The notes under the pieces: generated by a model
What the model was told of the DNA's origin: nothing
The model's input: the letters and a program-made list of their open reading frames with translations, nothing else
The model's database searches: none
Source: Micrasema longulum
Taxonomy: Eukaryota > Arthropoda > Insecta > Trichoptera > Brachycentridae
Direction of reading: 5' to 3'
NCBI GenBank assembly: GCA_022494885.1
Contig: JAGVSM010002653.1
Location: 1 to 64,000 of the forward strand
DNA: 64,000 bases
Part shown: in pieces, positions 11,276 through 23,800 of the stretch
Position numbering within the stretch: the stretch's first letter is position 1
Layout of the letters: every line of letters begins with the position of its first letter
Position numbers and translations under genes: made by a program

Positions 11276-12053
11276 CTAAAACAAAATAACAAGATTTGTA
11301 AAACCCGAGACTGTAGACTCAAGGTGTAATACAGAGATAAAATCTTGGAAATATTTTTTAAATTTATTTATTGTGTTCCTTACCTTCGTCGTGGAAGTGA
11401 TGAGCATTTGTTCCTCTTTTTGTGAGGTTATTAATGGAACCCTGCAAATAGGTTCAGCATCTCTTTCTTTCTTTGTCAGAGCTTGCTGACAAGACTCTAC
11501 CAATTCTTCGATCAAATAGTACTTAGCTTCCGCCAGTAACTCTGCAACTTCCTTGCAACTATCTGGTAGTGGAACAGTCCCGTCCCGAAGGTAATTTAAT
11601 ATAGTACCGAAATGTTTCCCACACCGATCGATCAGTATCCAACCTGAACATAAACATTATTAAGGTAATAAGTAAACACATTTAAAACAAAATCAGAAAG
11701 ATAAAAAGGAATAACCAGCGTAATAAAACCTTGTCATGTTAACACAATGCATGCGACAATTGTAAGGTAAACCAGACTTAAAAACTTAAAATTTTACTAA
11801 TCTTTTGCATAAACTAATTTGTTGACTTTTATAGTATTTATGATTCAAGTATAGTACGGAAAAAAATACACAGATTGTAAGACTTACCTTCAGAATCAGT
11901 AAGAACTTCCATTCTCCCACTGAACATAGCTCTCAACATGGTATCATTTTTGGTAAGAGTTCCTATTGTTGTATAATATAGATTACCTCCTACGTTGAGC
12001 TTAACGTATTGAGATGGATTGCCTTTTATGTAAGCCTTGTGGTCGCCAGACAT
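10823..12053 (-). CDS. KCTD10: BTB/POZ adaptor for CUL3 ubiquitin ligase (KCTD10/KCTD13/TNFAIP1 type)
   Basis: Predicted substrate adaptor of the CUL3-RBX1 E3 ubiquitin ligase; vertebrate relatives (BACURD proteins) target RhoA. Coding exons on the minus strand are 12053-11888, 11643-11384 and 11275-10823, phases 1 and 0, giving 292 residues, close to the family's 310-330. Residues from about 16 form the KCTD tetramerisation BTB domain ([32 protein letters not shown], then [22 protein letters not shown]). The C-terminal half is also strongly conserved ([54 protein letters not shown]). The tail is acidic. ATG 12053 (MSGDHKAY) chosen because relatives begin close to this point; the frame stays open upstream but lacks another ATG. 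Head-to-head with IFT20. It could equally be labelled by any of the three vertebrate co-orthologues. Confidence 0.92.
11384..11643 (-). CDS. KCTD10: KCTD10-like exon 2
   Basis: Acceptor tatgttcag and donor GTAAGG bound an exon that completes the BTB fold ([20 protein letters not shown]) and the linker [11 protein letters not shown]...STTK. Phase 1 in, phase 0 out. Confidence 0.9.
11888..12053 (-). CDS. KCTD10: KCTD10-like exon 1
   Basis: Starts at ATG 12053-12051 and ends before donor GTAAGT. It carries the first half of the BTB domain ([19 protein letters not shown]). Confidence 0.88.
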
Positions 12054-12929
12054 GGTGACAATCAAGGTTTCAGTTTGCACCGAAATTTTGACTGAGTTTT
12101 TTTGACCGACTTGAAGGAGCTCAGTAGAGCTCAAAAAATTACGACCGTAGGTACCGAAAGATATGAGTCACGAATTAGAAGTATGACATATCAGATTTAA
12201 AGACCAATATAATATTGAAAACTCATAACAATCACTTTTATTTTATATATTCATAACTTATAACACGCAAGGAGATTTTTCCTTTCCGATTTATTGATTT
12301 CCAACAACACCCTATTTCATAGTCATTAAATGTTGCCATTATAATTATATGTTGACGGTAAAATAACTAAATAATTAATGCAGATAGGTATTTTAATTGA
12401 GTATACTGCTGCAAATGCAGAAATTTAAGTTTTTTTGTTTTTGTCGAGTTTGTTATAAATTTATGTAGATAACAAAAGTACAAAACTTCTGCTTAGCTGT
12501 TTTTTTTTTCTCCGTGAATAGAAGTATTTTTTTGCACGACTCATCATAAATTGGAAAATACAATAAATAAAATATTTTGTATGCTTAATTTTGTATGCTT
12601 CATAATTGTTTCACGAGATAAAGATTAAATTTTATTTTTTCCGAAATAGAAAACAAAAAAAAAATATTTAAATTTTATTTTTTCCGAATTAGAAAACAAA
12701 AAAAATAAAATATTTTGTTTTTGTATTTTGTTTGCAACTTAATCGCAAATAACGCCAGGATAAATTCATCAGCTAAATTGCCCACAATCATAAATGTAAT
12801 TGTTTTATGTGCCGACATTGCAAGCAAATTTACAATAACCTACCCCATTTTACAAAAAAATATTTTTAAGACACTAAAATATATATTATATTTGACTTGA
12901 CATTTTTGACATAAGATTGTTTACAAAAA
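12054..12929. promoter_or_regulatory. Divergent intergenic region between KCTD10-like gene and IFT20
   Basis: About 0.88 kb separates the two start codons. It must hold both promoters. The centre (12450-12720) is low-complexity A/T with two near-identical copies of aaattttattttttccgaa (12627-12645 and 12671-12689) followed by tagaaaacaaaaaaa. No TATA box or initiator can be assigned with confidence. Confidence 0.5.
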
Positions 12930-13053
12930 ATGGCGGACGAGCTTGCAAAGGCTGGCCTGTATTTAGATGAATTTAATAAAATAAGAATTCTTGATTCAAC
13001 AGTATCCAATCAAACAAACGATTTGATTGAAACAAGCAAGTTTTTTAAAAGCA
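12930..13053 (+). CDS. IFT20: IFT20 exon 1
   Basis: ATG follows ttacaaaaa, and the exon ends at donor GTACGT (13054). The frame stays open into the intron, so the exon end is set by the donor and by phase match to exon 2. Confidence 0.85.
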
Positions 13054-13706
13054 GTACGTGGAAACTTGTCGGATTTACTATTCCAAAGTTGCAATGATAA
13101 TATAGTACTTAGAGATGCAGGTTTCTTAAGCATTATTTTAAAAATATTATTTTTAGATGTTACCTCTTTGGAACAGACGATTGACGCATTTATAACTGTA
13201 TTAGAAGACCTCGGTTCAAATGTAGATAGAGAAAAAATTCTTGCAATTGGAGTAAGAAATTCTCTTCAGTCTGTTACTAAGGATAGAGATGAACAGCAGC
13301 AAAAATTGCAGGTATATTTAGAATAAGATTGGAATAATTCTTATTTGAAGTTTGTAAAATATCAACCATTTACAAAAAATAATTTACTTCCACTACTTTT
13401 AGTTAGGTTATAACATTCATAATAATTCTTCAATCGTGATTTTTAAAACATTAACTTGATGTTTTTGGGACACGTGTTCACCATAGTTTAATGTACTTAT
13501 GCGCTTTTTAAAAATAAACAAGTCAAAGGCATATTTTGCTCTCGAGTATTTCACGTAGATAAAACGAGCCTTAATAAATACTGTTTTAGGGTCTAATTAT
13601 GGAAAAAACAATGGAGTTGGAAAGGCTGCAGTTAGAATACCATTCTCTTCAGTTGGTTGAAGTTGAACAACAGGAAACCATAGAGTACTTAAGTGAAATG
13701 CGGTAA
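12930..13706 (+). CDS. IFT20: Intraflagellar transport protein 20
   Basis: Small coiled-coil subunit of IFT complex B that carries membrane proteins from the Golgi to the cilium; in insects ciliated cells are sensory neurons and sperm. Coding exons are 12930-13053, 13157-13311 and 13590-13706, phases 1 and 0, giving 131 residues against about 132 in other animals. The N-terminus MADELAKAGLYLDEFNKIR matches the family's start (GLxFDELNKLR). The middle ILAIGVRNSLQSVTK matches the KAIGARNLLKS block, and the rest is a predicted coiled coil with ERLQLEYHSLQLVEVEQQE. The stop TAA follows CGG directly. Poly(A) signal AATAAA at 13941-13946. A GTAATT donor-like word overlaps the last codon, but family length supports ending here. 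Confidence 0.9.
13157..13311 (+). CDS. IFT20: IFT20 exon 2
   Basis: Acceptor tatttttag ends at 13156, and donor GTATAT follows KLQ. The exon encodes the central coiled coil. Confidence 0.88.
13590..13706 (+). CDS. IFT20: IFT20 exon 3 (terminal)
   Basis: Acceptor tactgttttag ends at 13589. The exon encodes the last 38 residues of the coiled coil and TAA at 13704-13706. Confidence 0.85.
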   Translation, partial: GLIMEKTMELERLQLEYHSLQLVEVEQQETIEYLSEMR

Positions 13707-13946
13707 TTTAGTAGTTTAAAATAAGAATGTTCCTATTTTAAATTTGTTCTTTGATTGATTGATATATTTACAAATTTGAGTAATTATGTAAGCTGTTACA
13801 CATTGCCCAATTTATTGATTTTTATTTTATTTCTAGATATGATCAAAGTGGGCTGTTATAGTTTTATTGATCCTAATTTTCCTCAACTTCTTTTCATAAG
13901 AATTATTGAAGTTCTACCATTGTTTATACATTTGTGATTAAATAAA

Positions 13947-16579
13947 GGATGCAAATTAAATAAAAAACATTATTTTTATACCATATGTTTATGTATTCAA
14001 AAAATAAAATGCTGTTCCAGTTTTTTTTATAAATGCTGCTGAAAAATAACACAAAATTACGAATAATAAAGCGAGTTATAAAGACTAGGGAAATCTATTT
14101 TAATCTCACCAATCAAAAATAATATTTATTATTTAAGCAGATATACAACTTTTGTAGTATTACAATATGACATTATTTTAAGTTGCATAATATTATATTA
14201 TCTGTAACATTTTGCATGCGTATTATTCTATTTGATATTTAGATCGTTTTAATTCTCCAATTGTATAAAAAAAAAAACATAAAATACTTGACCAAAAAGC
14301 AGATAAGATTTAAAATGACTCAACAAACTGATCAGTTCCAGCTGATAAACTATACATTGAGCACTAATAGTTTTACAAACTTTTTGTTGATTTCTTTTTG
14401 TTTAAATAAATAATGAACAGCCAAGATATTGTCACTAATAATAAAAATAATTATATATTGTAATACAACAAAGTGCTTTTTATTTAGGTGCATAAAAAAT
14501 AAGAAAAAGTTCCAGAAATTCCTTAAAACTATTGACTGTATTTTCCTTTAAAAAAAACATTTACACTACGTCTGCCCGATAATCTAACGAGTTTAGCTAC
14601 ACACAACACTGAGATCACTATAAAATGGAATTCGGCCTTGAAGTAAATGGTTTGTGTGAATAAAATACTATTTAATATTACATGAGTAGAAACAAAAATT
14701 AAATGCGAAAAACGAATTTTGTCAAAAGGACACTTGTAAATAAAATATTTACAAGCTTTCTCTACATTTCCGCATTGTGGTTAGGTTTAAAAGAACACAA
14801 AACGCCACAATCAAAGTCACAAAATAAAAATCTATTGGAATAATCTGAATCGGCCAACTCAATCTTACAAACTAATTACAGAGAACTTTATAGAATTCGA
14901 AAGAAATCAATTAACATACGACAGAACACTTTCATTGATGAAAATATATAAGATGCCCAAATATTGTTGCCTCGACTGAAGAAAATTATAATAGCATTTT
15001 AGTTTACGCTGCATTCTTCTTATCAATTCCAAACTTTATGATTGTAATATTTTACAATAATAAAAGGAAAAATCACATATAAATGTTACTCCTACTACAT
15101 AAAATTAATTCATGAGAAAGGCACTAATACAATTATTATGTTTGTCCACGCAAGAGGCGATTTATGGATTCGACATTTAAAAAAAATTGCAATACATTAT
15201 TAAACCGTTTATCTAAATTTCACATTACTTCAGCAAAAAAAAAACATGAAAAAAGTGTATGCACAGAAGTAATTGACCAGGAGCGACAAAAATAAAAAAT
15301 ATATATATTGGTATATTTAATCATGAAAATGAAATTGACCACTCGCTAGAAAGAAAAAGGGTTAAAATTTCCAATAAACAAAAAAATATTTTAAAAATCC
15401 AGTTATTTTAATCAAAACAAAAATTTCTGCCACAAATCAATTAGTCAGATTTTTTATGCATTGTTAAATTCACACACAACCAAGTTTATTGATTGATGCA
15501 GAAGAAATTTATCATAAAGTTTTTCTTTACAATATACATTATATTTCCAAGTTTTTACGATTAGTATTTAAATACACTTATGGTATGATTTTAATAAATA
15601 GCTAATGTATGTATGATAAAATTTACAGGCAGAGTAATTTTTGAATATGTCGTTTTTATCTTTTAAAAAATTGTGTAGACATGACATGCTGAAAATGACA
15701 TGAAAAAAAAAACTTAATCACAGATACACTGAAATAAATGAAATTCTGAAATACTTAATAAGATGAACCACCCTATCCAAAATTGATGTACATAATATGT
15801 ATGCTCATGTAAACTCCGAGTGGCATTATTAACACTCAAAGCACATGGTTTTTTCTTTTTAGTATTTTTTATTCTATTAAAAACGACGGAAAAGGGGGAT
15901 TTGAAGACAGTGTAATAAATAATTCAAATGACCAGTTTTCCAATAATAATTATTATGTAATTTATGTTTTTTATAATACGCCTCCACCCGTTTGCGAGTG
16001 ATTTGTTCTACTAACTATACATGCATTATATTTGGAATTTTGTGTATTTTTTTCTTCAATGTAAATTATGATGTTCAAAATCTCTTATCATTATTACATA
16101 ACATCTATTTCTCGTACAAAATAACATTTAATTACAGATCACAATAATCATACTGATGAATAACTTAGTGTAAGCAAATGGGCATAAAGAAAGCTGAAAT
16201 TCTTACAAAATCCTCAATTCTTAAATTAAGACTATGACAAGAATGTACATTTTATGTATTTTTTTTTTAATGTTGGTTATTTTTATTTTTGGTACAAATA
16301 AAAATAACATGCTCCCTTATACACTGGAAGACTAATCCAAGCATTTCACAATAATATTTTGATATACACAATTTAGACTTTTTCATAACAGACAAATCAA
16401 TTTGAGGCATATTCATAAAAATACATACTACTAAAAAAATTGAACGGGAGACAGATTCCATAGCTAGGACATATGTATTGACAAGAATTAGGTTGTTTTA
16501 ATATTGTGTAACTATTCAACTACTTTTCACATATTATCAAAAAAATAGTAATGTAGATTTCTGCAAACCAGAATGATAC
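13947..16579. other. AT-rich intergenic DNA, no feature recognised
   Basis: 2.6 kb of very AT-rich sequence without a convincing ORF, RNA gene or recognisable repeat shared with the rest of the window. The few open frames are short and low in complexity. Confidence 0.55.
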
Positions 16580-16855
16580 TTAACCCTTTGGACGCGGCTG
16601 TAAAATTGTATGTTGTTACCCGACGTTCCATACTAGATTTCCTTCCGTTCAATGCGAACGTAAGCAATGTTGTTATGCTAGCCTTTGGCGGTCGATAAAA
16701 TCATTAACTTGTATCCTATGACGTTTCAACTCTGATAAGTGTATAGGATATTTCATGCTACTAATGCCATCTACGGTTTATTAACGAAAATTATGTCATT
16801 TAAATTATTTATTGACAATTCTTGATGGAATTCCATTGTAATGATGTAATAACTT

Positions 16856-17085
16856 ATATTTCCATATAAGTTATTAATTTAAAAAATACTTGGTACGCTT
16901 CCACTTATTTATTTTGACCAATTAGCGCTTTCACCCTCTAATGGGTTTTATATAAATTACCCTTACACTGTATAATATTCACCAGTCTGAAGATGCCCAT
17001 TAGAGGGTGAAAGCGCTAATTGGTCAAAATAAATAAGTGGAAGTGTACCAAGTATTTTTTAAATAAATAACTTATATGGAAATAT
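16856..17085. repeat. 90-bp inverted repeat, probable Penelope-like pLTR pair
   Basis: Arm 16856-16945 is repeated inverted at 16996-17085 with about 50 bases between. Near the start of the right arm lies a hammerhead-like pattern on the plus strand: CTGAAGA (16987-16993), a 4-bp helix GCCC/GGGT, then GAAA (17009-17012) and GTC (17023-17025). Stem I cannot form, so this copy looks decayed. Inverted pseudo-LTRs with hammerhead motifs are known from Penelope-like retroelements; assignment here is inference. Confidence 0.55.
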
Positions 17086-17471
17086 CATCATCAGAAAATT
17101 ATGTGTTTGTTTACTAAAAATCCAGATCTAAGAGATCACTTATTCGAGTCGCGAACCTAAGAAAACAGCTAATTAATTCAAAATTCTGGCGGGCTCACTT
17201 CGATCAATAGTGTCTCGCCGGGCTCTTCCCAGTAACTACGTCAGCGTAGCATAGTGCGCGGATATGATATACACAGCGGTGAATATTTTGATTTGCAATC
17301 AGTATACTTTCGAATTTGTGTAGGTCCCTAATTAAATTTAGTTAAATAAGTGACGTTACAAATAATTTTATCATAATATTGTGTAGTGGTGGGTGTTTTT
17401 TGAGACAAACGTTTCTTCATAATAATAAAAATACGTATATAGTTTTATTCCACTTTTATTTTTAATTTTTT

Positions 17472-17514
17472 ACCAGTGACCGGGTTTCGTCGTGACCGAC
17501 ATCGTCAGACTGGT
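17472..17514 (-). ncRNA. Minimal hammerhead ribozyme (Penelope-like type)
   Basis: Read on the minus strand: ACCAGT, then core CUGACGA, an unpaired U, helix II GUCG-GUCA-CGAC, then GAAA, a very short helix III (AC/GU around CCG), cleavage triplet GUC, and ACUGGU. Stem I ACCAGT/ACUGGU is a perfect 6-bp pair and helix II a perfect 4-bp pair with a tetraloop. Every conserved core element of a hammerhead is present in order. The tiny helix III matches the minimal hammerheads reported in Penelope-like elements. The one departure is the extra U between the CUGANGA box and helix II. No Penelope reverse transcriptase is in the window. Confidence 0.72.
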
Positions 17515-17734
17515 GGGAGAATATAAAAAAATATATGTTATATACAAGTGCAAGCAGGAAAATTTGTGTCCGAAAAACTTTTGTTGGTGAACCGTTTTAA
17601 AAATTATGTTTTTATTAAGTTTTAGTAAATAAAAAACTTAAGAAGTTTTAATAATTGTTAAATACATTTTGAGTTTCGAAGTTACGAACGATTGGTTTTT
17701 TTTAAAGTGACATTCTAAAAATATTGTATTTATA

Positions 17735-19381
<1,647 letters not shown>

Positions 19382-19649
19382 GTCCGTTCCGTCAATATAC
19401 ATCAATTTCACCTTATAAAATGTTATTATCAAGTGTTAAAGAACATGTCAAGTGTCAAAAACTATAAAATAATCAGTAAAACCCGTTTTAATAAAAGCTT
19501 TCTAAGTGTCATAGTACAAACAAAAAATATGTTTTGTTAAGTGGCGCAGTATTCCAATATCACTGCTGTCCGGTATCATATGACATTCAAGATGGCGGTA
19601 AGTGATTTACTATAAATCTTTGTTATTCGCGTCGCCCCACAAAGGTTAA

Positions 19650-20690
19650 ATGGTGTGGGATTCTAGGCCTTACACACTCTTTAGGTATGATTTATTAAAG
19701 CTACTTTTGAGTTATTCCATAAAACAGTTAACCTAAATAGAAAAATATTATTGGCATTAGAAATTCATTTAAAAGAAAGAGCAGGATTTCATGTACAGAA
19801 AAAACAATTTATGTTTTTTTACTATGAAAACAGAGCTAAATAAATTGGCCATTATAATTTATTGCTGTAATTGTATACCACAAATACATAACTGGATGAT
19901 GTTTTTTGGTCAAGATTTATATTTTTAAGAGGTTTAAAAAAATGTCGCAATTTAGATTAGGTAAATACATTAATAACATTGATAGTCAACTTGCATTTTT
20001 TTACAAACATTTGGTACCAACTAAAGTATCACGCTGTCTGCTAAAAGTATTAGAATTATTATTCCATAATGTATCATTAAAAATCTAAACATTGATTTAA
20101 TACAAAGCTAGACATGTATATTATATTATATACTGTGAAGCGCTAACTGTAGTGGCTAATACTATTTTATTTTTCTCTTTCGCTCAATATTGCATCCGTA
20201 ATGTAAGCACGGAAAAAATGGAGCCAAAGTAGTCTCCCAACTTGTTATTTAAATAGATTTAGTTGACACAATAGAATTTATCACTCCCATTTATGCCTAA
20301 CTACATACACCAGTAGCTGCTAACATTTTCAAATATTCTTAACGTGTTTTTAATGTTAACACGGATGAATAATTAAAGTGGATTATTGAAAAATGTTTCA
20401 AGGGTGGAGAAAAAACTCGTTCTATATGCAAGACAGCATCATTTTCATGATCAAAACACATTGGGAAGGTTAAGACATATTGAGGAACAGTTAGAAAAAA
20501 AAGTGAATAAAATAATACATCTCATAACCACCACAAAAAGGTTAGTACTGACGGTTTACTGCAAAATTGTTAACACAAACAGAATAAAAGATGGCACAGT
20601 CACTCAGGAAATACCACTGTAAGTGCACAAATATGTCTATTTCAGTACTTAAAGCACCTTTGATAATGATCACATGTATATTTTACGGTA
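19650..20690. other. Intergenic stretch and probable PPM1G 3' UTR
   Basis: No gene seen. The segment next to 20691 should contain the minus-strand PPM1G 3' UTR. A 78-codon plus-strand frame at 20386-20622 (KKLVLYARQHHFHDQNTLGR) was not recognised and is more likely chance or UTR. Confidence 0.4.
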
Positions 20691-20879
20691 TTAAACACTG
20701 GAGGAAACAGAGATAATGTCTTCAGTCTTAGAGCGCTTAGCTTGATTTTCGTCCGTGGTCTCATCGTCAGATGGTCGCTTTTTCGATGCACTGTAATTCA
20801 ATTTTACAATCACAGCTGTCATGTTATCACAACCAGTTCCGTCTCCCGCTGTATTGGGGGACAGGCAGCGATCAAACAT
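20691..20879 (-). CDS. PPM1G: PPM1G exon 8 (terminal)
   Basis: Begins ATGTTTGATCGC after acceptor ccattgcag. It contains the last metal-binding motif ([12 protein letters not shown]) and the Lys/Arg-Ser tail, with stop TAA at 20693-20691. Confidence 0.92.
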   Translation of the reverse strand: MFDRCLSPNTAGDGTGCDNMTAVIVKLNYSASKKRPSDDETTDENQAKRSKTEDIISVSSSV

Positions 20880-23800
20880 CTGCAATGGAAAATTGTACAT
20901 GAATAACCAAACTAAAGTGTATATTGCTCCTAGAAGAATATTGGGAAGTAATGATTACCTCTTCGCAAATTTGAGAAAGCTTTTCCACTCCTTTTTCTAA
21001 CCTTAATCGTACAAAGTCCACAACTTCTTGGCTTGTCATGGAATTCCAAATACCATCACATGCCAATACGAGGAATTCATCTTTTGGTTCTATTGTCAAT
21101 GTTTTTACATCGGGCAGTGCCGTAATCATCTGTTCTTTAGGACCGAGATCTTTATTTTGTTTGTAGCCAAGATCTCCGATGGCTCTAGACAGATTTAGTC
21201 CACCATTAACTCGTCCATCACTCGAGACTTTCCCTCCCGCTTTGTTGATTCGATTTAGTTCTATTTCATCTTCGGGTTTATGGTCTATAGACATATCAAC
21301 TGCTTTTCCATCTCTACAAACTACACAACGAGAGTCTCCGGCATTTGCAACATACAGTTGATTTTCTGTAAACAAAAAAAATAAATTATAGAACACATCA
21401 ATTATGATCAAGAACAAAAAAAAAATTATGTAATTTTTTATTTTATTTATTGGGGATATCAACAGTAATACATGTAATACAAATATAACAAATAACATAT
21501 ACAGAGAATAAAACCAATGACAGATATCCACAGAAATACATTAAATAGCAGATATATATCAATAGACAGATTTTTAAAAGTCTTTTTAAAATTATTACAC
21601 TATGCGTAAAGCAATTACTAGGACCCCGACAGCTTCATAGCAATTAATTTTTTTCCAGTGCCACGTCATGGTAAATACAGTGAGCGACAATGAAAGGTCC
21701 ACACTTAAAATTCAGGTAAAGTTCAATAATTATAATTTTTCCTGGAATTGACCATTGAACCCCCGGACACTTTCTATTTTTTATAAGGGCACTTCAGACA
21801 TTTGTCTTGCAGTAACATACATTTTACCCTCAATTTCGTATTTAGTTTAATTTAAAACCTTTGATAGATAACGCCTCTTGTTACATATGTCCGGGCGCAA
21901 CAAATGTCGGTGGAAATTAAAAGCCTTATATTGACTCTGGTAAAAGAAAACATTTCTGTGCGCGAAATTGCTAGTAGAGTGGAGTATAATGAAGCTGCTG
22001 TGAGGCGATTTTTAAAAAAATATTGTCAAACTGGTTACTTTACGGGGAAATCAGGCAGTGGAAGGAAGCGCAAGTTGTCTGATAGAGATGAGCGTGTAAT
22101 AAAACGACTAGTTTTAAAAATCGTTTCGTATCTGCATCAAACATATTTGCCGAACTGCAGGAAACAAATTCCATGCAAGTGAATATTTGTACAGTTCAAA
22201 GAAAAATGAATAGATTTTAGGTTTAAAAGATTCTCGTTATTACTTGGGGTGGCAATGATTGAATTAGTGTACAAGTTATACTAAATAAGTTGTAAAAACA
22301 GTATTTCCTTTGTTCATAAAAATATTTATTTTTTTTATTGAAAAAAAAGAAATATTTGCGTTCTTATAATTTACGCAAATATTTAATTTTGAGGGCCATT
22401 TTAAAACGAGTTGTAAATAACTCACTATTAGAAAATAGGAATCAAGTTAGGGTAGAGTGGGATTCGAACCACGGACCATTGATCTGTGAGTCCGATACAC
22501 TAGCCACGTATTATAAGTCATAGAGATTTAATCCAACTTCTTATAATTTAGTCTCTTTAATGCTTCAACTGAAGCGAATTAAAACGAAATAATATTATAT
22601 TTTACTGAGTAACACCACACTTAGCCAATGCTTTTGCTATGAACCGTCCAGCTCTCAGTGATAACTTAAACCAGCCAATGACAGGGCATAAGTCTGTAAA
22701 TGCCTAGGGCTTCCATATTCTATTTTTGAAGTTACGAAAACATACACAATATATTGTTGCTTGAATGCTGAATGTGCGGGGATTCCCTTAATGGATAGAA
22801 ATTTTAAAACAAAAAAATTAGAAGTTATTGTTATCGGCAATGGACCATGTTGGTTCAAAAGGCAACCTGTCAAATTCTGTAGGAAATAAATAAATTAGTT
22901 ACCTTTTAATAAAGCTACTACGGCCGTACATCCACTGTTTGATCCAGACTCATTTTTTATCATCATTGAAAAGGCATCCATTACTTCATCATCATCCTCA
23001 TCTTCTTCCCCATCATCTTCACTGGTATCCTCATCGTCAACTTCTAAAATAAAATTAACATCCTTTAAATCATAAAAAATGTTATTACTATTCCAGTTAT
23101 TATTAGTACATAATACAATATATTATTCTTTCAACCAGAGGCCCCAGTGTTGTGGTATTATTACACAAATAACATTTTTTTTGTATGGTTTCTTCCAGTA
23201 TCTTCCTTTTCATTTAGTGATTCGGGCCCTTCTGCTTACACAGTAATTTTACCCCCGTAAGCTTAAACTATAAGAACTGATAGTAAAATAAACTTCTAAA
23301 GATTTTTTTATTTGTTTTGAATTGAATATTTCAAAAGACAAGTTGATCTTTTTTATTAATTACCCTATGTTGCACATGCAAAGCGGCAGAGATAAATAAT
23401 TTCTGTACTATGACCAAAATTAATTTACCTCTATATTAATTTTAAAGATAAGGTTTTTCAATTTCTTTCCATGTTTCCTCTAAATTTGTTTTCAAGATAA
23501 TATTTCTCTACATATTTCATTTGTTAATATATGTAAAATGGTATATTTATTATTTGCCGACAAAATTTGAATGACTTGGAGACATTTATAGATTACCTTA
23601 AATTTAATTATTTTTCATCATCATCATTCCCTTTACACACATAACGGTGGATAGGGCAATTCATTGGTATCCAATAGCAGCGTATCTTGGATCATTTTTT
23701 TGTAACATGAAGGTAAGATGATTAGTCTTATGCTTCAGGTGCCAGTCCAGGGACCATGAAATATTCCAGTGTAAAAACACCGTTTTAAACAAATATTTCA

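Noticed and set aside
20386..20622. 78-codon plus-strand ORF downstream of PPM1G
   Set aside because: No recognisable domain, weak start context and AT-rich; not supported as a gene.
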